Part shown: positions 23,293 to 34,757 of the stretch, one piece after another
Layout: each line of letters opens with the position of its first letter
How positions within the stretch are numbered: the stretch's first letter is position 1
Assembly: GCF_050908995.1 (NCBI RefSeq)
Contig: NC_135121.1
Location: forward strand, 4,898,001 to 4,962,000
Reading direction: 5' to 3'
Source: Andrena cerasifolii
Lineage: Eukaryota > Arthropoda > Insecta > Hymenoptera > Andrenidae
DNA: 64,000 nt
Position numbers and translations under genes: made by a program
The notes under the pieces: generated by a model
Told to the model about the DNA's origin: nothing
The model's input: the letters and a program-made list of their open reading frames with translations, nothing else
Database searches by the model: none

Positions 23293-23958
23293 CTCTGTGT
23301 ATAGTGAAGAAAATAACTTTTCGATGCCCTAAAGTAACTTTTCCTTATTGATTTAAAATTGTAATATAAACACTCCCTTTGCAAGTACGTGTTTTTTCTT
23401 TTTTTAATATTTAATCTGGCCATTTTTAAAGTAATACTGATCGTTACTTATCACTTTTAAGTCCCTCGTTAATCAAAATTTATAATTTAAGTTCAAAAGC
23501 CTGGTTGGGGGCGATTGTAACATTGGCAGTCGGAGTAGGTTGTACCGCGACAGAACCGAATAGTGACAAAGAAGATTAATAATATTGTCTTGATTGCATG
23601 GGATCCTATAGCACAGCACAAGCAAACCAAATGAAAAATGGATGCAATGTACTGAACGTAAGGGTTGATCACACGAAGAATGCACCAGCCAAAACGTTTT
23701 TTATTTCTGCCACAATCGCGACATCGCATAATTAGTTATAAATTTTACTTTTCTCATTTATTATTATAATTAAAATCAATAAATATTTTAATTTTGTAAA
23801 GTTAAATTTGTGCGACTATCGACTATACAGTGTTGCAACCGACCCGGGGTCAGGGACGTTTGTAACACTTTCTCCGCTTCTCATTTTTTATTAATAACCT
23901 GAATATTACTTGACATACGGTGAAACTGTTGTGTCTCAATAATATCAGATAAGTAAGT
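23293..23958. other. Intergenic region, nothing recognised
   Basis: Two overlapping minus frames (23473-23729) begin with a Cys-containing MRCRDCGRNKK peptide but show no repeatable zinc-finger spacing. I do not call a gene. Confidence 0.35.
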
Positions 23959-23963
23959 AACAT

Positions 23964-24633
23964 TTTTGAATAAACACTTTCGTTGTAACTGTAATAGTTC
24001 TTGCGTAATCGTATTCCAAAGTCAAAGTGCTACTACCTCCCCGGTCTACCCTAACCATTATCGATGACGGGAATTTTGTTCTGTTTGGTAGTGGTTTTAC
24101 CACAGTGTAATCACCGTGGGTTTTCACCAAGACTTTCGTTTGTACCTGATTTGGTCCTCTCGATAGCAAGATCAGCTCGAGAATCCCTCTTGCATCCCCT
24201 TGAGCAAGGATCGATGTCCAGCACATCGATCCCCACTCTGTTAAGGTGAATTCCCATGGCGCGCGGCTCAGCAAGTCGGCGAATCGACAATGAACGGGAA
24301 GCCCGAGCCGACCCATGTGACCTCGGCTGATCAATCCCACGGCGAGTGTGGATCGAAACTCGCCGAACCACTTGCTGTGGGACGTCAGCTTTAGGATAAC
24401 TCTATTCCCACCAAAATGCTAGGGGGGAGTTTCTGTGTTTCCCGTGTGTTCCTCTAGTGTCGACATCAGCGTGCTACTTGTGAGGGAGGCGACGCCGCTG
24501 AGGAAGGTCTATCGTCGCTGCGGCCATTGTTCTTGGTTGCTTGGCCACTCTTAAAGTCTACAGCTCTGGTTTGTCAAACTTTCGCTTCATGACGACATTC
24601 TGTTCTTTCTCTCGATGTCTGTTATTTCTTACA
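23964..24633 (-). mobile_element. Candidate solo LTR, same family as 52441-52869
   Basis: On the minus strand it begins TGTAAGAAATAACAG and shares ordered blocks with the 52.4-kb LTR (CGCAGCGACGAT, CATTTTGG, GGGATCGATGTG, TTCTCGAGCTGA). Candidate 5-bp duplications AACAT sit at 23959-23963 and 24634-24638. It is longer than its relative because of about 150 bp of extra sequence around 24250-24400. The 3' terminus lacks a clean CA, so the lower boundary is uncertain. Confidence 0.55.
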
Positions 24634-24638
24634 AACAT

Positions 24639-25085
24639 CACTAACAAATGATCATATAAATTTTAAAGCAATGAGGATGTTGGGACCTGAGGAACCAACA
24701 TATGAATGTCTACGTAGACTTTAAAAAAAAATTGAAGTTTTGCATTTCATTTTGAAATATTTTTCGTCACAGCTAAGTCTTGAATATCATGTGTGCTCGA
24801 ATTTGGCGGTATAGGCAAGGGAGAGGGGGTACCGCGAATACGCGTGCGAAGCTGCAACCGCGAGCGGATGGCTACCCATACAGCACACTCTCGTTGCAGC
24901 AAAAGTTACAGAATGGTTGCAGTGCAAGATTGCAATGTTGCACGCAACGTTGCCGCAAGGGTGCAGTAATAATTCTATGTCCGTCTTTTGCAACGTTTCG
25001 GGCAGTAGGGCGCCAAAAATATAAATAACGGTGTGTATTATATGTGTGCAGAATCATACAAGTATAAAGCTCGTGTTTCTTTTTC
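24639..25085. other. Intergenic region, nothing recognised
   Basis: 24780-25010 is rich in TTGCA/TGCAA words and keeps frames open on both strands. No domain is recognised. Confidence 0.4.
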
Positions 25086-25385
25086 TCAAAGAAAATTCTT
25101 GAAAGTATTTTCGGCTTCATTGTCATAGTTACCGCTTAATTCTTCAGCTAATTGCGAAATAAATTCTTTTCTTGAGAGTTTTACTTGAGTGACCTCTTTA
25201 TATAAAACCCAAGCATTGATTGCTGCTAAATCTACCATTTTATAGAATACGTGAAGAGGCCATCTGCGAGAGCCTGCTATGGTACTATATTTTCGCGCCA
25301 TTTCATCAAGTATATCGAAACCATTTAATGAATCAATTTGACTCACATCCGTCAAAATAGGTAAAGCACATATGGATTTTTGGAA
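25086..25385 (-). pseudogene. piggyBac-type transposase C-terminal fragment
   Basis: Minus-strand translation gives DSLNGFDILDEMARKYS, then RRWPLHVFYKMVDLAAINA, then WVLYKEV and SRKEFISQLAEEL before a stop. The G.D.LD.M.RKYS..R..RRWP...FY...D.A..NA..LY pattern is the C-terminal part of the piggyBac DDE domain (DDE_Tnp_1_7). A TAG lies immediately upstream (25386-25388). The catalytic N-terminal two thirds and the Cys-rich tail are missing. About 100 codons of the usual near-600 remain. It is an uninterrupted but truncated relic, with no TTAA termini located. Confidence 0.85.
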
Positions 25386-25566
25386 CTAAGGAGTGGGGAG
25401 GGGGAGGAATTAGTATTTGTATACATTTCATAATCCTATTAAAAACCAACATATGTATGTTTTCAAAAAATTATTTAAGTTTTTCTATACATGTAGCAAT
25501 AAAATTGTAAATGAGTCAAATTGACTCGTTCCAGCAATTTAGTATTTAGGAAATAAGGATATAGGA

Positions 25567-25807
25567 CAGGGGTGTCGAACTAGCGGCTCGCGAGCCGCTG
25601 TGGCTCCTTCTCCTCTTCGCCTGCTCTGTAGAGCCGTAGGAGAACGGCCCCCTCCACACCTAAGTCACTCTGATGAATTCTCCTCCGGTTGCCGCCCTCT
25701 CTCCCTGCCCGGTCTCGTGCGACGCCTGGAGAAAAATAAGTGGGGGAACCGGCTGACCGGGGGCCCGACTCGTGCGGCTCTCGGAGTGGGGAAGTTCGAC
25801 ACTCCTG
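25567..25807. mobile_element. 241-bp hAT MITE with perfect 8-bp TSD
   Basis: The termini CAGGGGTGTCGAAC and inverted CAGGAGTGTCGAAC are flanked on both sides by ATATAGGA (25559-25566 and 25808-25815). The left end has the GCGGCTCGCGAGCCGC palindrome. A second copy of the same length lies inverted at 44957-45197. Perfect flanks suggest a comparatively young insertion. Non-coding; the frames on both strands are by-products of high GC. Confidence 0.92.
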
Positions 25808-25815
25808 ATATAGGA

Positions 25816-27099
25816 ATACACTTCGCCAATACTATTCATAATGTACTTCACACTTAAGTGTTTTAGATTTTAGTTGGTAGATGTCTTGGCACGTCAACTG
25901 CACTTTGTTCAAAAGATCGTCACTTCTAAAAACCATATTTTTCACGTTTTTCTGAAAAGTGGTCAACTACTGATACATGGTCAGCTACTGCTGTCATTAC
26001 CTTAGCTCTATTTATTCGGATTCTAATTAAAGAGAGTAAGTTTAACTAAAGTGATTAAAACAAGAAATGCGAAGAGTATTATATTAATATTTTATTTACA
26101 GTTACACATATACACTAAGACAATAACTTCCTATTTTGGTATTAAAAAAAAAACAATTTTACTAAAATATAATAAACAACTTACACCCCTTTACAATACT
26201 AACACATTGACTGTCGTGGGTTTCACCAGTGACTGGCATTTTGAACATGCTCTGTTTTTTTTAAATTCTTCTATTAAATAAGCCCTTGAACTTTTCAATT
26301 TCTAAACAACATTGCTGTGATTAGGAGTGATGTAAAACAATAAGCGCGTCGTTGAACTATGAAGTGTTTTTAGTTTTGAAAATACAACATTTGAATACAT
26401 GCGAATGGATGGAAAACGTGGGGCAATCGCGTGACAGTGAACGTGTTAATGTCAGTTTCCATTTTGCTCGCACGTTAAGAGAGACGTTTAAAAAATTGCA
26501 TGCTCGCTATCTTTGATTTTTGTGGCCCTTGCTAACAAGTGAAATGGAACGAAACCGACAGGACAGGACGCTTAAAAACGCACGGTTGAGCTGTTTTCTA
26601 TCCGAGCTACAGCAGGCCGTAGCCCATCGGCCATCTCGACGTGTTTAATAGATCGCACGCCGACTCGTGAATTCCATCCTGTCATCTCGACAACCACGCT
26701 TCGCGTTGGCCCGGTGTACATGCGCCGCGTATAATTCCTGCCAGATATGTACGCGTGTATGTGCTTGTTTTCCCAAAGGGACTGTACACCAATGAAATGT
26801 CCTCTCGCGGAGATTTCATTCCCATTCCAGCTTTCTCCACACAGACGCGCGGTCCCATCGGATATTCTGTCATCGCTTTCAGTGGTAGGCGTATTACAGG
26901 GATGAAAGGATAGCCGCCGAAAAAATTTCATGGAACAATGGCTGATGTTAATGACGTGGCCAACCTGCTCGTTTTTGGTAACGCTCCTGTAACGGTTCAC
27001 GGTCCATTCTAAAAGAAAATGATAGAACGAGCCACCCCGTTCGTTGCAGGAAATGAATACCTTTATTTATTCGGTGTTTACAGAGATAACAAAGGATTC
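25816..27099. other. Intergenic region, nothing recognised
   Basis: 26560-27000 is GC-richer, with a 142-codon minus frame (26572-27000) and a nested 63-codon frame. The peptide has no recognised domain. The rest is AT-rich. Confidence 0.4.
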
Positions 27100-27397
27100 A
27101 AATCTTCAAATTTATCCCCACCAACATTTTTTACGAAAATTCTTTATCATCATATTGTAGGATGATATCAGAAACCATGAAAGATTGAATGAAACCTTTC
27201 TCCGATATCTTTGACGGTTTCGCAGATTTTCACGATAGTATGAAAACTCACAATTCCTTTGAGGGGCTGCTTTCACCCCTGGGACCATTTTATTCCGAAA
27301 CAAACTTGGTTGCGCTAGTGGCATCGCATGAACTACCATTTCTGCAAAATTGAAGATTTTTTCGAATTTTCGAGTTGCCGAACATCCCTTGTCAATC
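27100..27397. repeat. Truncated copy of the 41655-42567 element
   Basis: It follows the right half of the 41.7-kb element (TATGAAAACTCAC, GGACCATTTTATT, TTTTCGAGTTGCCGAAC) and ends CCCTTGTCAATC. It lacks the 329-bp insert present there, so it acts as an empty-site reference. The left half is missing. Confidence 0.8.
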
Positions 27398-27557
27398 ATT
27401 TATATTTTACAACCATGTCCCAGAACTTGTGTAGATACGGTGTTAAGAATCAACTAAGAATTTTAACGATTTACCTGTTATCAAGTTCAGAGACAATTTA
27501 TCATGATTAGTTTGTACATAAAAAAGTAACCGAGGTGTGCATAAGAATACATGCATG

Positions 27558-28046
27558 CAGTGGCGGATTTGAGAAAAAAGGCCCAGGTGGCAAAGGGTCT
27601 GAGGGACCCATTTTTCGAGAAAATGAAGAGGTAGTTTACTAAAAAAGTGTAAATGTATAGAAAAGTATAAAAAAAAATATAGTGCTTGGATAAAATCATT
27701 TTTTTTTAAGATAGGGCCCTAGGGAGCCTTCTGAGCAGGGGCCCATTTTTTCTGGAAAATGAAGATGTAGTTTACGAAAAAGGTGTAATGTATAGAAAAG
27801 TATAGAAAAAAATATAGTGCTTGGATAAACTTTTTTTTTTAAGATGGGGCCCTAGGGGGCCTTCTGAGCAGAGGCCCATTTTCCGACGAAATGAAGAGGT
27901 AGTTTACTAAAAAGGTGTAAATGTATAGAAAAGTATAGAAAAAAATATAGTTTGAATAAAATCATTTTTTTTTTAAATAGGGCCCTGGGGGTCCTTCTGG
28001 GCAGGGGCCCGGGTGGCAACTGCTCATCGGCCACCCTGTTAAACTG
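27558..28046. mobile_element. hAT-like element with ~134-bp tandem units
   Basis: The left end is CAGTGGCGGATTTGAG and the right end, inverted, CAGTTTAACAGGGTGGCC. The flanks CATGCATG (27550-27557) and CATACATG (28047-28054) agree at 7 of 8. Inside, a unit beginning near AATGAAGAGGTAG repeats at 27622, 27758 and 27890 (spacing 136 and 132 bp) with GGGGCCCT blocks. A reverse fragment is at 1209-1284. The TIR similarity is weak beyond CAGT, so the right edge depends mainly on the duplication. Confidence 0.65.
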
Positions 28047-28054
28047 CATACATG

Positions 28055-29660
28055 TGTGCATAGTTCAAGGGTAAAGACATTTCAGTACAGTATGATAGAC
28101 TATATTATATTTAAATACAAATTTTGAGTAACGAATAAAAGTTAAAAAAATTATTCCTCATTTGTCGAATAAAGTTAACCCGGGTTGAGGCCTGGCACGC
28201 GGGTTAGGTACATTACAATGCAGTATCGCTCAATGACGGTCCTCGGCGGCTAGAGTTAAACTTAAAATTAAAATTAAAGATAAAGTTAAAGTTGCAAACT
28301 TTATTCGACGCTGAAGTTGAAACATTTCTTCACCTACTCGAGTTCAAGTATACGCGAGGAAATCAGATATTTCAGTAACAAGTATTGAACTTGATGTATA
28401 TACTTCTTATAGTACAGGGTACAGACAACGTTGTATGTAAGCACTTGGTCTGCGTACAATTCGTTTAAGCATTAACAGACTGGAGCACTCCGAGAGGACG
28501 GATAAATATAGTGGAATCAAATAAATTACTTACTAATTTGCGAGAAACGTTTGAAGACAGAATTCTTGAAGCTTATTCTCTTATTTATGTTCCCTAGTAC
28601 TGGCTGCAGGGTTCAGTAGCCGAACCACGGGTATCAAATATCATACCACTAGATCCTTCCATTGGTCCTTGCTGCAAGCATCCGACTCAGAGAGTGAACG
28701 AGACAAACCAAGAGTGAATGAAATGGCACACCAACGAGAGACCCTCGATCGACGCGACGCACAGTGTTAGGGGTGTTCCTGCACAAAACTCATAACTTCT
28801 GAACTAATCAGTTTTCGCCGTAACTACCCTAATACTTTTTTCAAGAGAATATAAAAATGCATCGATTGGTGTATAAAAAAATATACAGTTCCATTAAAAA
28901 AATTATGGCGATCTTGATTTTTCAGTGAATAAAAAGTTTTTTATTAATATTTACTTTTGCAATTCGTTTTCAACTGAATACTGACTAACTTTTGTTCGAA
29001 ACATTTTTTTATCAAATTATTTTTATCACGTGTATCGCGTTTGACTGCTATTTTAAAACTGAAGCCAGCATCCAGGATGGAAAAGTCATGGTAGATATGG
29101 AGGACTGTCGATGCATTGTATGAACAATGAGTAAAGGCGAATGTTTAGACTAACATAAGTGTCTTATGCCTTCGTGGCACGCACGAGGAGGAGCCCAAGT
29201 GACTACGCTAAGGGCCGGAGCGGTGAACGCCTTAATAATGATTTTGGCTATTTTTTTCTGTTTTGTGCAAATTCGAGCAGTTGAAATTGACGTCAATATA
29301 AAGTTTAATGATCCCTAAATTAATATACAAAAAATCACGGAGGTATTTTTTTAACTTTTGTCCATTACGCGTAGCACTGTGCGACGGCGAGGCAGCCGAC
29401 CGCGCTCAGCCACGTGTATGGTTTAAAGTTCTCATATTTCTCATTACACCTTCAGGAGAATATTATCGATGGATTAGTGACATTCTGTCGATAAAAATGA
29501 GTCCAAACACGAAGCAATTCGGACTATTTTTAAATTATAAAAATACGATTATAATTGATAAATTAATTGTTTATACGCCCGCCATACATAAACGGTTTCA
29601 TTTGTTTTAACACATTAATTAAGGTACGATACCCGCAAGCGTCCGCATGCGCGGCTACAT
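28055..29660. other. Intergenic region with one small inverted pair
   Basis: GTCGAATAAAGTT near 28157 is mirrored by AACTTTATTCGAC near 28301, with AAGTTAAA words between; it may be a small decayed element. The rest has no recognised gene. The plus frame 29308-29610 (100 codons) is unrecognised. Confidence 0.4.
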
Positions 29661-30019
29661 TGTTGGAGATCCGTCTAGCTTTCGTCAACAAGCACGCTTT
29701 CCAACACATCACCCTGTCTTTCTTGAAATAGCCATTAGAAAGCGTGGGGCTAACTTCGACCTTCGGGTACCCTCACCCAAGGCGAACCGATAGGGGTGCG
29801 AAGCGTTGTTTCGGTTTTTCCGCAAGGGCTGCCCGCCTGTAGGACCCTGGTGGTAGTTGAACTTTTGCGGCAGTCAGTCACGGAGCGTTGAAGCAGTTAG
29901 AGCTTGTATATTTGTATTCACTGTAAACCTCCATGTATCGGAATTTAGAATATTTGCTTTTGAATAAACGTAGTATTTAAGTTTTGAACGGGAGTCTAAT
30001 TTCCTGGTACACAACAACA
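29661..30019 (+). mobile_element. Candidate copia-like LTR
   Basis: It starts TGTTGGAGATCCGTC, ends ACACAACAACA, and carries a polyadenylation-type AATAAA near 29963 about 55 bp before the end. TGTTG...CAACA termini suit an LTR. The flanks TACAT and TACTG agree only partly, and no primer-binding site or internal coding region follows, so this is a solo or truncated LTR at best. Confidence 0.45.
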
Positions 30020-30440
30020 TACTGCATGAGGTCCTTCGTTGCGCGTTAGCCCATTACAATCTACCCTTTGAAGGGTGTTCTGCAATGCGTGTTGCACGTG
30101 TTTAACTCTGTCTTTAGGCCGCTGACCCTTGGTGCAAGGTGCAACGGCGCGGCGTCGCGCCCGAACTTTTCGAACAGTTGAAAGGGTCGACATTATGAGG
30201 TTATGTGCACAGAAGAGGCCACGCCCCACAGTGGTCCCGAATGCAAACTTAGCGGCGCAACTGGATAGAATTTTTTTTTTATTTTTCAAAAATTCGAATC
30301 TACTTATTCTTCAGTTCTTAAGTTATTGTGTACAAATAATTGCGTAGGTGTGCATAGGTGTATTTCTGAGAAACATAACCTTAAAACCAAACGAAGTTTC
30401 AATATTGTTTCCGCGTGTTTGAAGCTTTGCTTTTGCATTG
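30020..30440. other. Intergenic region, nothing recognised
   Basis: 30110-30250 is GC-rich with mirror frames on both strands. It could be leader sequence of the LTR element, but nothing shows this. Confidence 0.35.
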
Positions 30441-30760
30441 CACGTTCAGAGTGAGACGATAGATGTTCGGTACACGTTCAGAGTGGTACGATAGGCGTTC
30501 AATACACGTTCAGAGTGGTACGATAGGCGTTCAATACACCTATGGCGCCAGTCAAAAATAGTATGGTGTATCGAACGTCTATCGTACCACTCTGAACGTG
30601 TATTGAACATCTATCGTACCACTCTGAACGTGTATCGAACATCTATTGCACACCACTCTGAACGTGTATTGAACGTCTATCGTACCACTCTGAACGTGTA
30701 TGGAACGTCTATCGTACCACTCTGAACGTTTATCGAAGTCTATCGTACCACTCTGAACGA
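30441..30760. repeat. 32-bp satellite in inverted orientation
   Basis: Three copies of a 32-bp unit built on CACGTTCAGAGTGGTACGAT (starts 30441, 30473, 30505) are followed, after about 30 bp, by six copies in the opposite orientation (30566-30760). The whole block can fold into a long imperfect hairpin. The word CGATAGACGTTCCA at 53508 and 53840 resembles part of the unit. Confidence 0.9.
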
Positions 30761-31822
30761 ACTCAAATTTGTGTTAGAACTCTCTGTACTATATTACTGG
30801 AAATTTCAGAAAATTTTGAAACTTAGTGTACGTGAAGGTCTTCACTCGGACATTAATTTCTCAAAGCAGCGAGACGCGATTTTTAGCCAAACTCGAGAAA
30901 ATCGACTTTGAAAACTTCTGAGTTCCCTTAAATACAGAATGTTCCTCTACCTATGGTCAATACTCTATGGGGTAATTATACGGACAAAAATAAGACGAAA
31001 ATCAAAAGTGACGAAATTAATCGCTTCGTTTTTTGACAAAATTGATTTTGAATTTCACCTAAATAGGGGCACGCTTGAAGGGTCACGCGCCTACGATGCA
31101 CCGCGTATTTAAGTGCAGTTCAAAGTCAATTTTCTCGAAAACAAAGCCATCACCGTAATTGCGTCTGACGGCCTTTCCGTGATATACCACCAAATATTTT
31201 AATTTAATAGGGCCGAACCAATTTCATAATTAATTCACTACGGCAATTCACATCTGAGTAATTGCTATTTAATATCTGGATAACGAAGCTCCGGGCCCCA
31301 AAACGGTAAAGGATTGTCCCCCAATTTTGGGACACTCTGTACAGCTGTTGTCTTGAAATATGCAATGCATGAAACATTCAGAGTACAGTGTACTACAGGA
31401 ATTTACGGACACTATGGTTCTTTTAACTATTTTGCTCTGTACTTTAAGTAAATGTATAAGTAATTAAAGACATACTTTATATCATGTTAGCTTGCAATCT
31501 AAAGTTAATCTAAATATTATTTGATTACTTACATTTTACGAAATCATAGATCGGTGACCTCGTCTCGGCCCCGGGTGCTATACATATAATGTGATAAAAA
31601 ATAGACAGTCTTATGGAAAAGTCTGTGATGACCTTAGAATTATCTTCACGATCATCTTGGAGGAGTGTGTTTCTGCTATTACCACATGCAGATCCTTGAA
31701 TCATGTTTCCCCTTTTAATCATTTTGTTATACCTTCAATAGTAGCGGAAATAATTCAGATGTTCATAGTTAGTGAGACACCCCATATATTGGATATATTC
31801 ATAGAAGATATTCAAAGACGTA
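30761..31822. other. Intergenic region, nothing recognised
   Basis: 30985-31140 (GACGAAAATC, TTTTCTCGAAAACAAAG) loosely resembles 21330-21440, suggesting old repeat. Mirror frames at 31525-31875 are unrecognised. Confidence 0.35.
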
Positions 31823-32377
31823 GGGTAAACTGCACTAATGCTGGGACTGCACTAATCATTAGCACTCCTGATTAAGAAGTAAAATATTAAGAAGTACAAG
31901 CTTAGTAAGTACTTTTTTACAAATTCTTATTTTTCTTTCACTACAACACTGCAGAGTCCAGTAGTTGAATAACACATTTTACATCTGGCAACACCGCAAA
32001 GTGGGACGAAGGGCTGAGTCTTAGGTGTTTTCATAAAATTTTGATAAGGGGTAGGTAAGTATATTTTGTCGCTTTATAGCTAAGTAATGGATTCAAATAT
32101 AGTTTTACTAAGTGTTGTAGGTATTTAATAGAGAATGAAATAGTCTGTTTAAACACTTCAAACTTCGTTTTTAACTACACATGTTTTTCTATATAACCTC
32201 AAATTTTAGGGTGCCAATGATTGTACTTTTATGCCTGTTTTGTTTTTTATTGAATATTTTTAAAATAAAAGACTTAACAGGTACTCAAGAAGTTTTATTT
32301 TAATGAGAAATCCATAATCATTGATAATAACTCAAAATGAAGAGCTTAGGGTGCCAATCATTTTATAGTTTACCCTC
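31823..32377. mobile_element. TA-flanked element, TIR GGGTAAACT
   Basis: The left end GGGTAAACTGCACTAATG follows TA (31821-31822). The right end inverted is GAGGGTAAACTATAAAATG, followed by TA (32378-32379). The subterminal word AGGGTGCCAATCATT recurs internally near 32209. Architecture resembles 16618-17464 and 51756-52308. Non-coding. Confidence 0.65.
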
Positions 32378-32460
32378 TAATATAATAGTATATGAAATGC
32401 GTACTGGACATTACTTAATACGGTTTAATATAATTTCACTGAAATTCTGTGATTCCTATT

Positions 32461-32479
32461 AAAAAAAAAAAAAAAAAAA
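32461..32479 (+). repeat. Poly(A) run
   Basis: Nineteen A bases. The upstream sequence shows no processed-transcript or retroposon structure that I can identify, so it is simply a homopolymer. Confidence 0.9.
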
Positions 32480-34640
32480 GCATATAATTGAGTTAACAGA
32501 TCTTCCATAAAACCTCGTGCAACTATTAGCATTCAGACTTGAATAACAATCGGCCCTACTGCGCGTAATTATATACCATTATATAAAATTAAATTTTCCA
32601 TACCTGGAAATAAGTATGGCAGTTAAAACCGACGAAAGTTCTCAGGAAGCTAATGGAAAGCAATAATTGAATGGTTACGACTTAATGAAACCCTAAAGTG
32701 GCTATTAATCAGTTTTGAGACTACCGAAACTCGTTTTAGTTTCAACCGTTTCCTCTTTTCTATTTCCAGTCTTCAGCATGAGTTGTTTGAGGGGTGGAAA
32801 AAAATAAATGTAGCCCGAACGCCCATCCGAAAAACACGTTCGAAAATGGAATGTAAAATGTACGTACAGAGAAATAGGAGCACGCTTAATGGAATTCCGC
32901 AATATTCGCTTAGGTAAATTATTGTCTATGCTTACACAGAATTTATTAAGCGAAAACTGGTAAAATTAAGAGAATACAAATTTCGTTTTCTCACATTTGA
33001 ATTACATATAATTCGTATTTAGCGCAAGATTTATTTTATAGCAAATTGTATTTCAGGCTATTCCGTTTTAAAAGAATGTATGCAATACGACATTTACATA
33101 TGTGCAATACCAAATGAAAATACTGTGTTAAATACTAGTTACTAGTGCCTAAAAAATTCATTACTTGCTGCAATTAGAAATAATTGACATCACCTGCAAT
33201 TATACGGTATTAATATAAAATTATAAAAATTCTTGCAACTCTTTGGTAACGCCTAGGGGTTACATGCAAATTTTTTTCAATTTGATATTATACGTTATAT
33301 AAGTATTCGTCAGTTATTGTATGGATATGATAAAATTTTATAGTGAAGTCTTTTTTAAACAATCATATTAGTACAATGATATTATGTAGGTTTTATACTA
33401 CCAGAGGATTTGAATGTAATTTATGATGGCAAATAAAGAAATAAGGGCCCCGCCTGGAATTATAGTAAACTTATCATCATCATGTGTACAGGCTGAGGCA
33501 ACCTTGACAGAGAGATTAAGAGCGTCAGCACGACTTGCACACCTTCATAAATTCTGCTTACCGGTTACGGCATACCGGAACTTCAAACTTTATAGCTCTG
33601 ACAACCATGTTTTATGTAATTATTTGCATTTTTTGCAAATTTCTCGTAAATTCATTACTTCTCGAAAAGCGCTTTAGGTACTCTCTCACATTCAACTATC
33701 TTCCCTCTGACCAATTCAGAACTATCTTCTTATCAGTTCCATGAAAGAATTTCTGCCACCTGCATTATAATTAACCGCACCACCTAACATTCCCTTAAGT
33801 TGAATAAACTTATATGTGACAAACATGCTTATATAGTGGTAAGTGATGAAATGCAAATAGGCTTATTTAATCCGAGAAATGTGGAACCCAAGTAATGTGA
33901 GAAAACTTTAATGCTAATTTTTTAAAACTTAAATACACTCATCTCTCGATTTACAACATTATTTTTAATACGAGTTTTTACATGGTAAATAATTCCTCTG
34001 TTTACGCGGTATTTTTAATACGCAATCTCATTTTACGCGGTCAGAAAATATATCCTCTTTTCCCAACCCTGAATGTCGCAGGCGCCGTTACCGAAAGCCA
34101 AACTTGTCATTGTAGTCACACACCAACAATTTTGAAGAAAAAAACTCATCCAAAAAGAGACACGCTGATAATGTGACAAATAGTTCTAGTGACGAGGATA
34201 GAGACTTCGAGAATACTGTATAAGAATATCAGGTATAGCCGCTTGGCCGCTGCGGGTACCGCACGGTCCGACCAGTCGAACCGGTACTGGGCGACGCAGC
34301 GTCAACTTCCGGCAATTTTTACAAGGCCAATTTTAAAATGCCCATATTTTTTACAATTAGACCATGAAGGGGAAGGATAGAACTATATTCTGTTATTTTT
34401 TCAAATTTTTAAAATCGCGCCCGTTGTTAAAAAAACTGCATTTGTTTAAAATAATTGCACAAAAATGGTTAAACAAATTTGTTTCTGAAACTGAAATAAT
34501 TTTTCTTAAAACTTCAATGTCTTTTCTACAAATCGCCGTAAACCTCATCTCCATCCGTTTACTACTTCTATAGTTATAATTTATTGTAAAAAAGTTAGCA
34601 CTTACCCTCAAACAGCTGTAAAATCGAAATTTTTCAGAAT
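32480..34640. other. Intergenic region, nothing firm
   Basis: 33940-34050 (CTCGATTTACAAC, TTTACGCGGT repeated) resembles decayed pogo/Tigger-type sequence, but no paired ends were found. 33423-33677 has an 84-codon frame with no recognised domain. Confidence 0.35.
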
Positions 34641-34757
34641 TGTCAAAAATCCTTCGAGATATGTTTATATATCCCTACAGACTACAACATATTCAAATTT
34701 CAGCCACATCCGAAATGTTACTCCAAAAAGTGTCCGATTTCGCGTGGAATGACCCAG
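34641..34757. repeat. Possible repeat end GTGGAATGACCCA
   Basis: The end CGCGTGGAATGACCCAG matches the terminus at 18392-18410. The preceding sequence does not align clearly, so only a shared end is claimed. Confidence 0.35.

Noticed and set aside
30441..30760. Regularly spaced 32-bp repeats considered as CRISPR-like
   Set aside because: Units are contiguous without unique spacers and flip orientation; the context is eukaryotic transposon-rich DNA.
32461..32479. Poly(A) as the tail of a retroposon
   Set aside because: No upstream LINE/SINE-like sequence or target duplication is visible.
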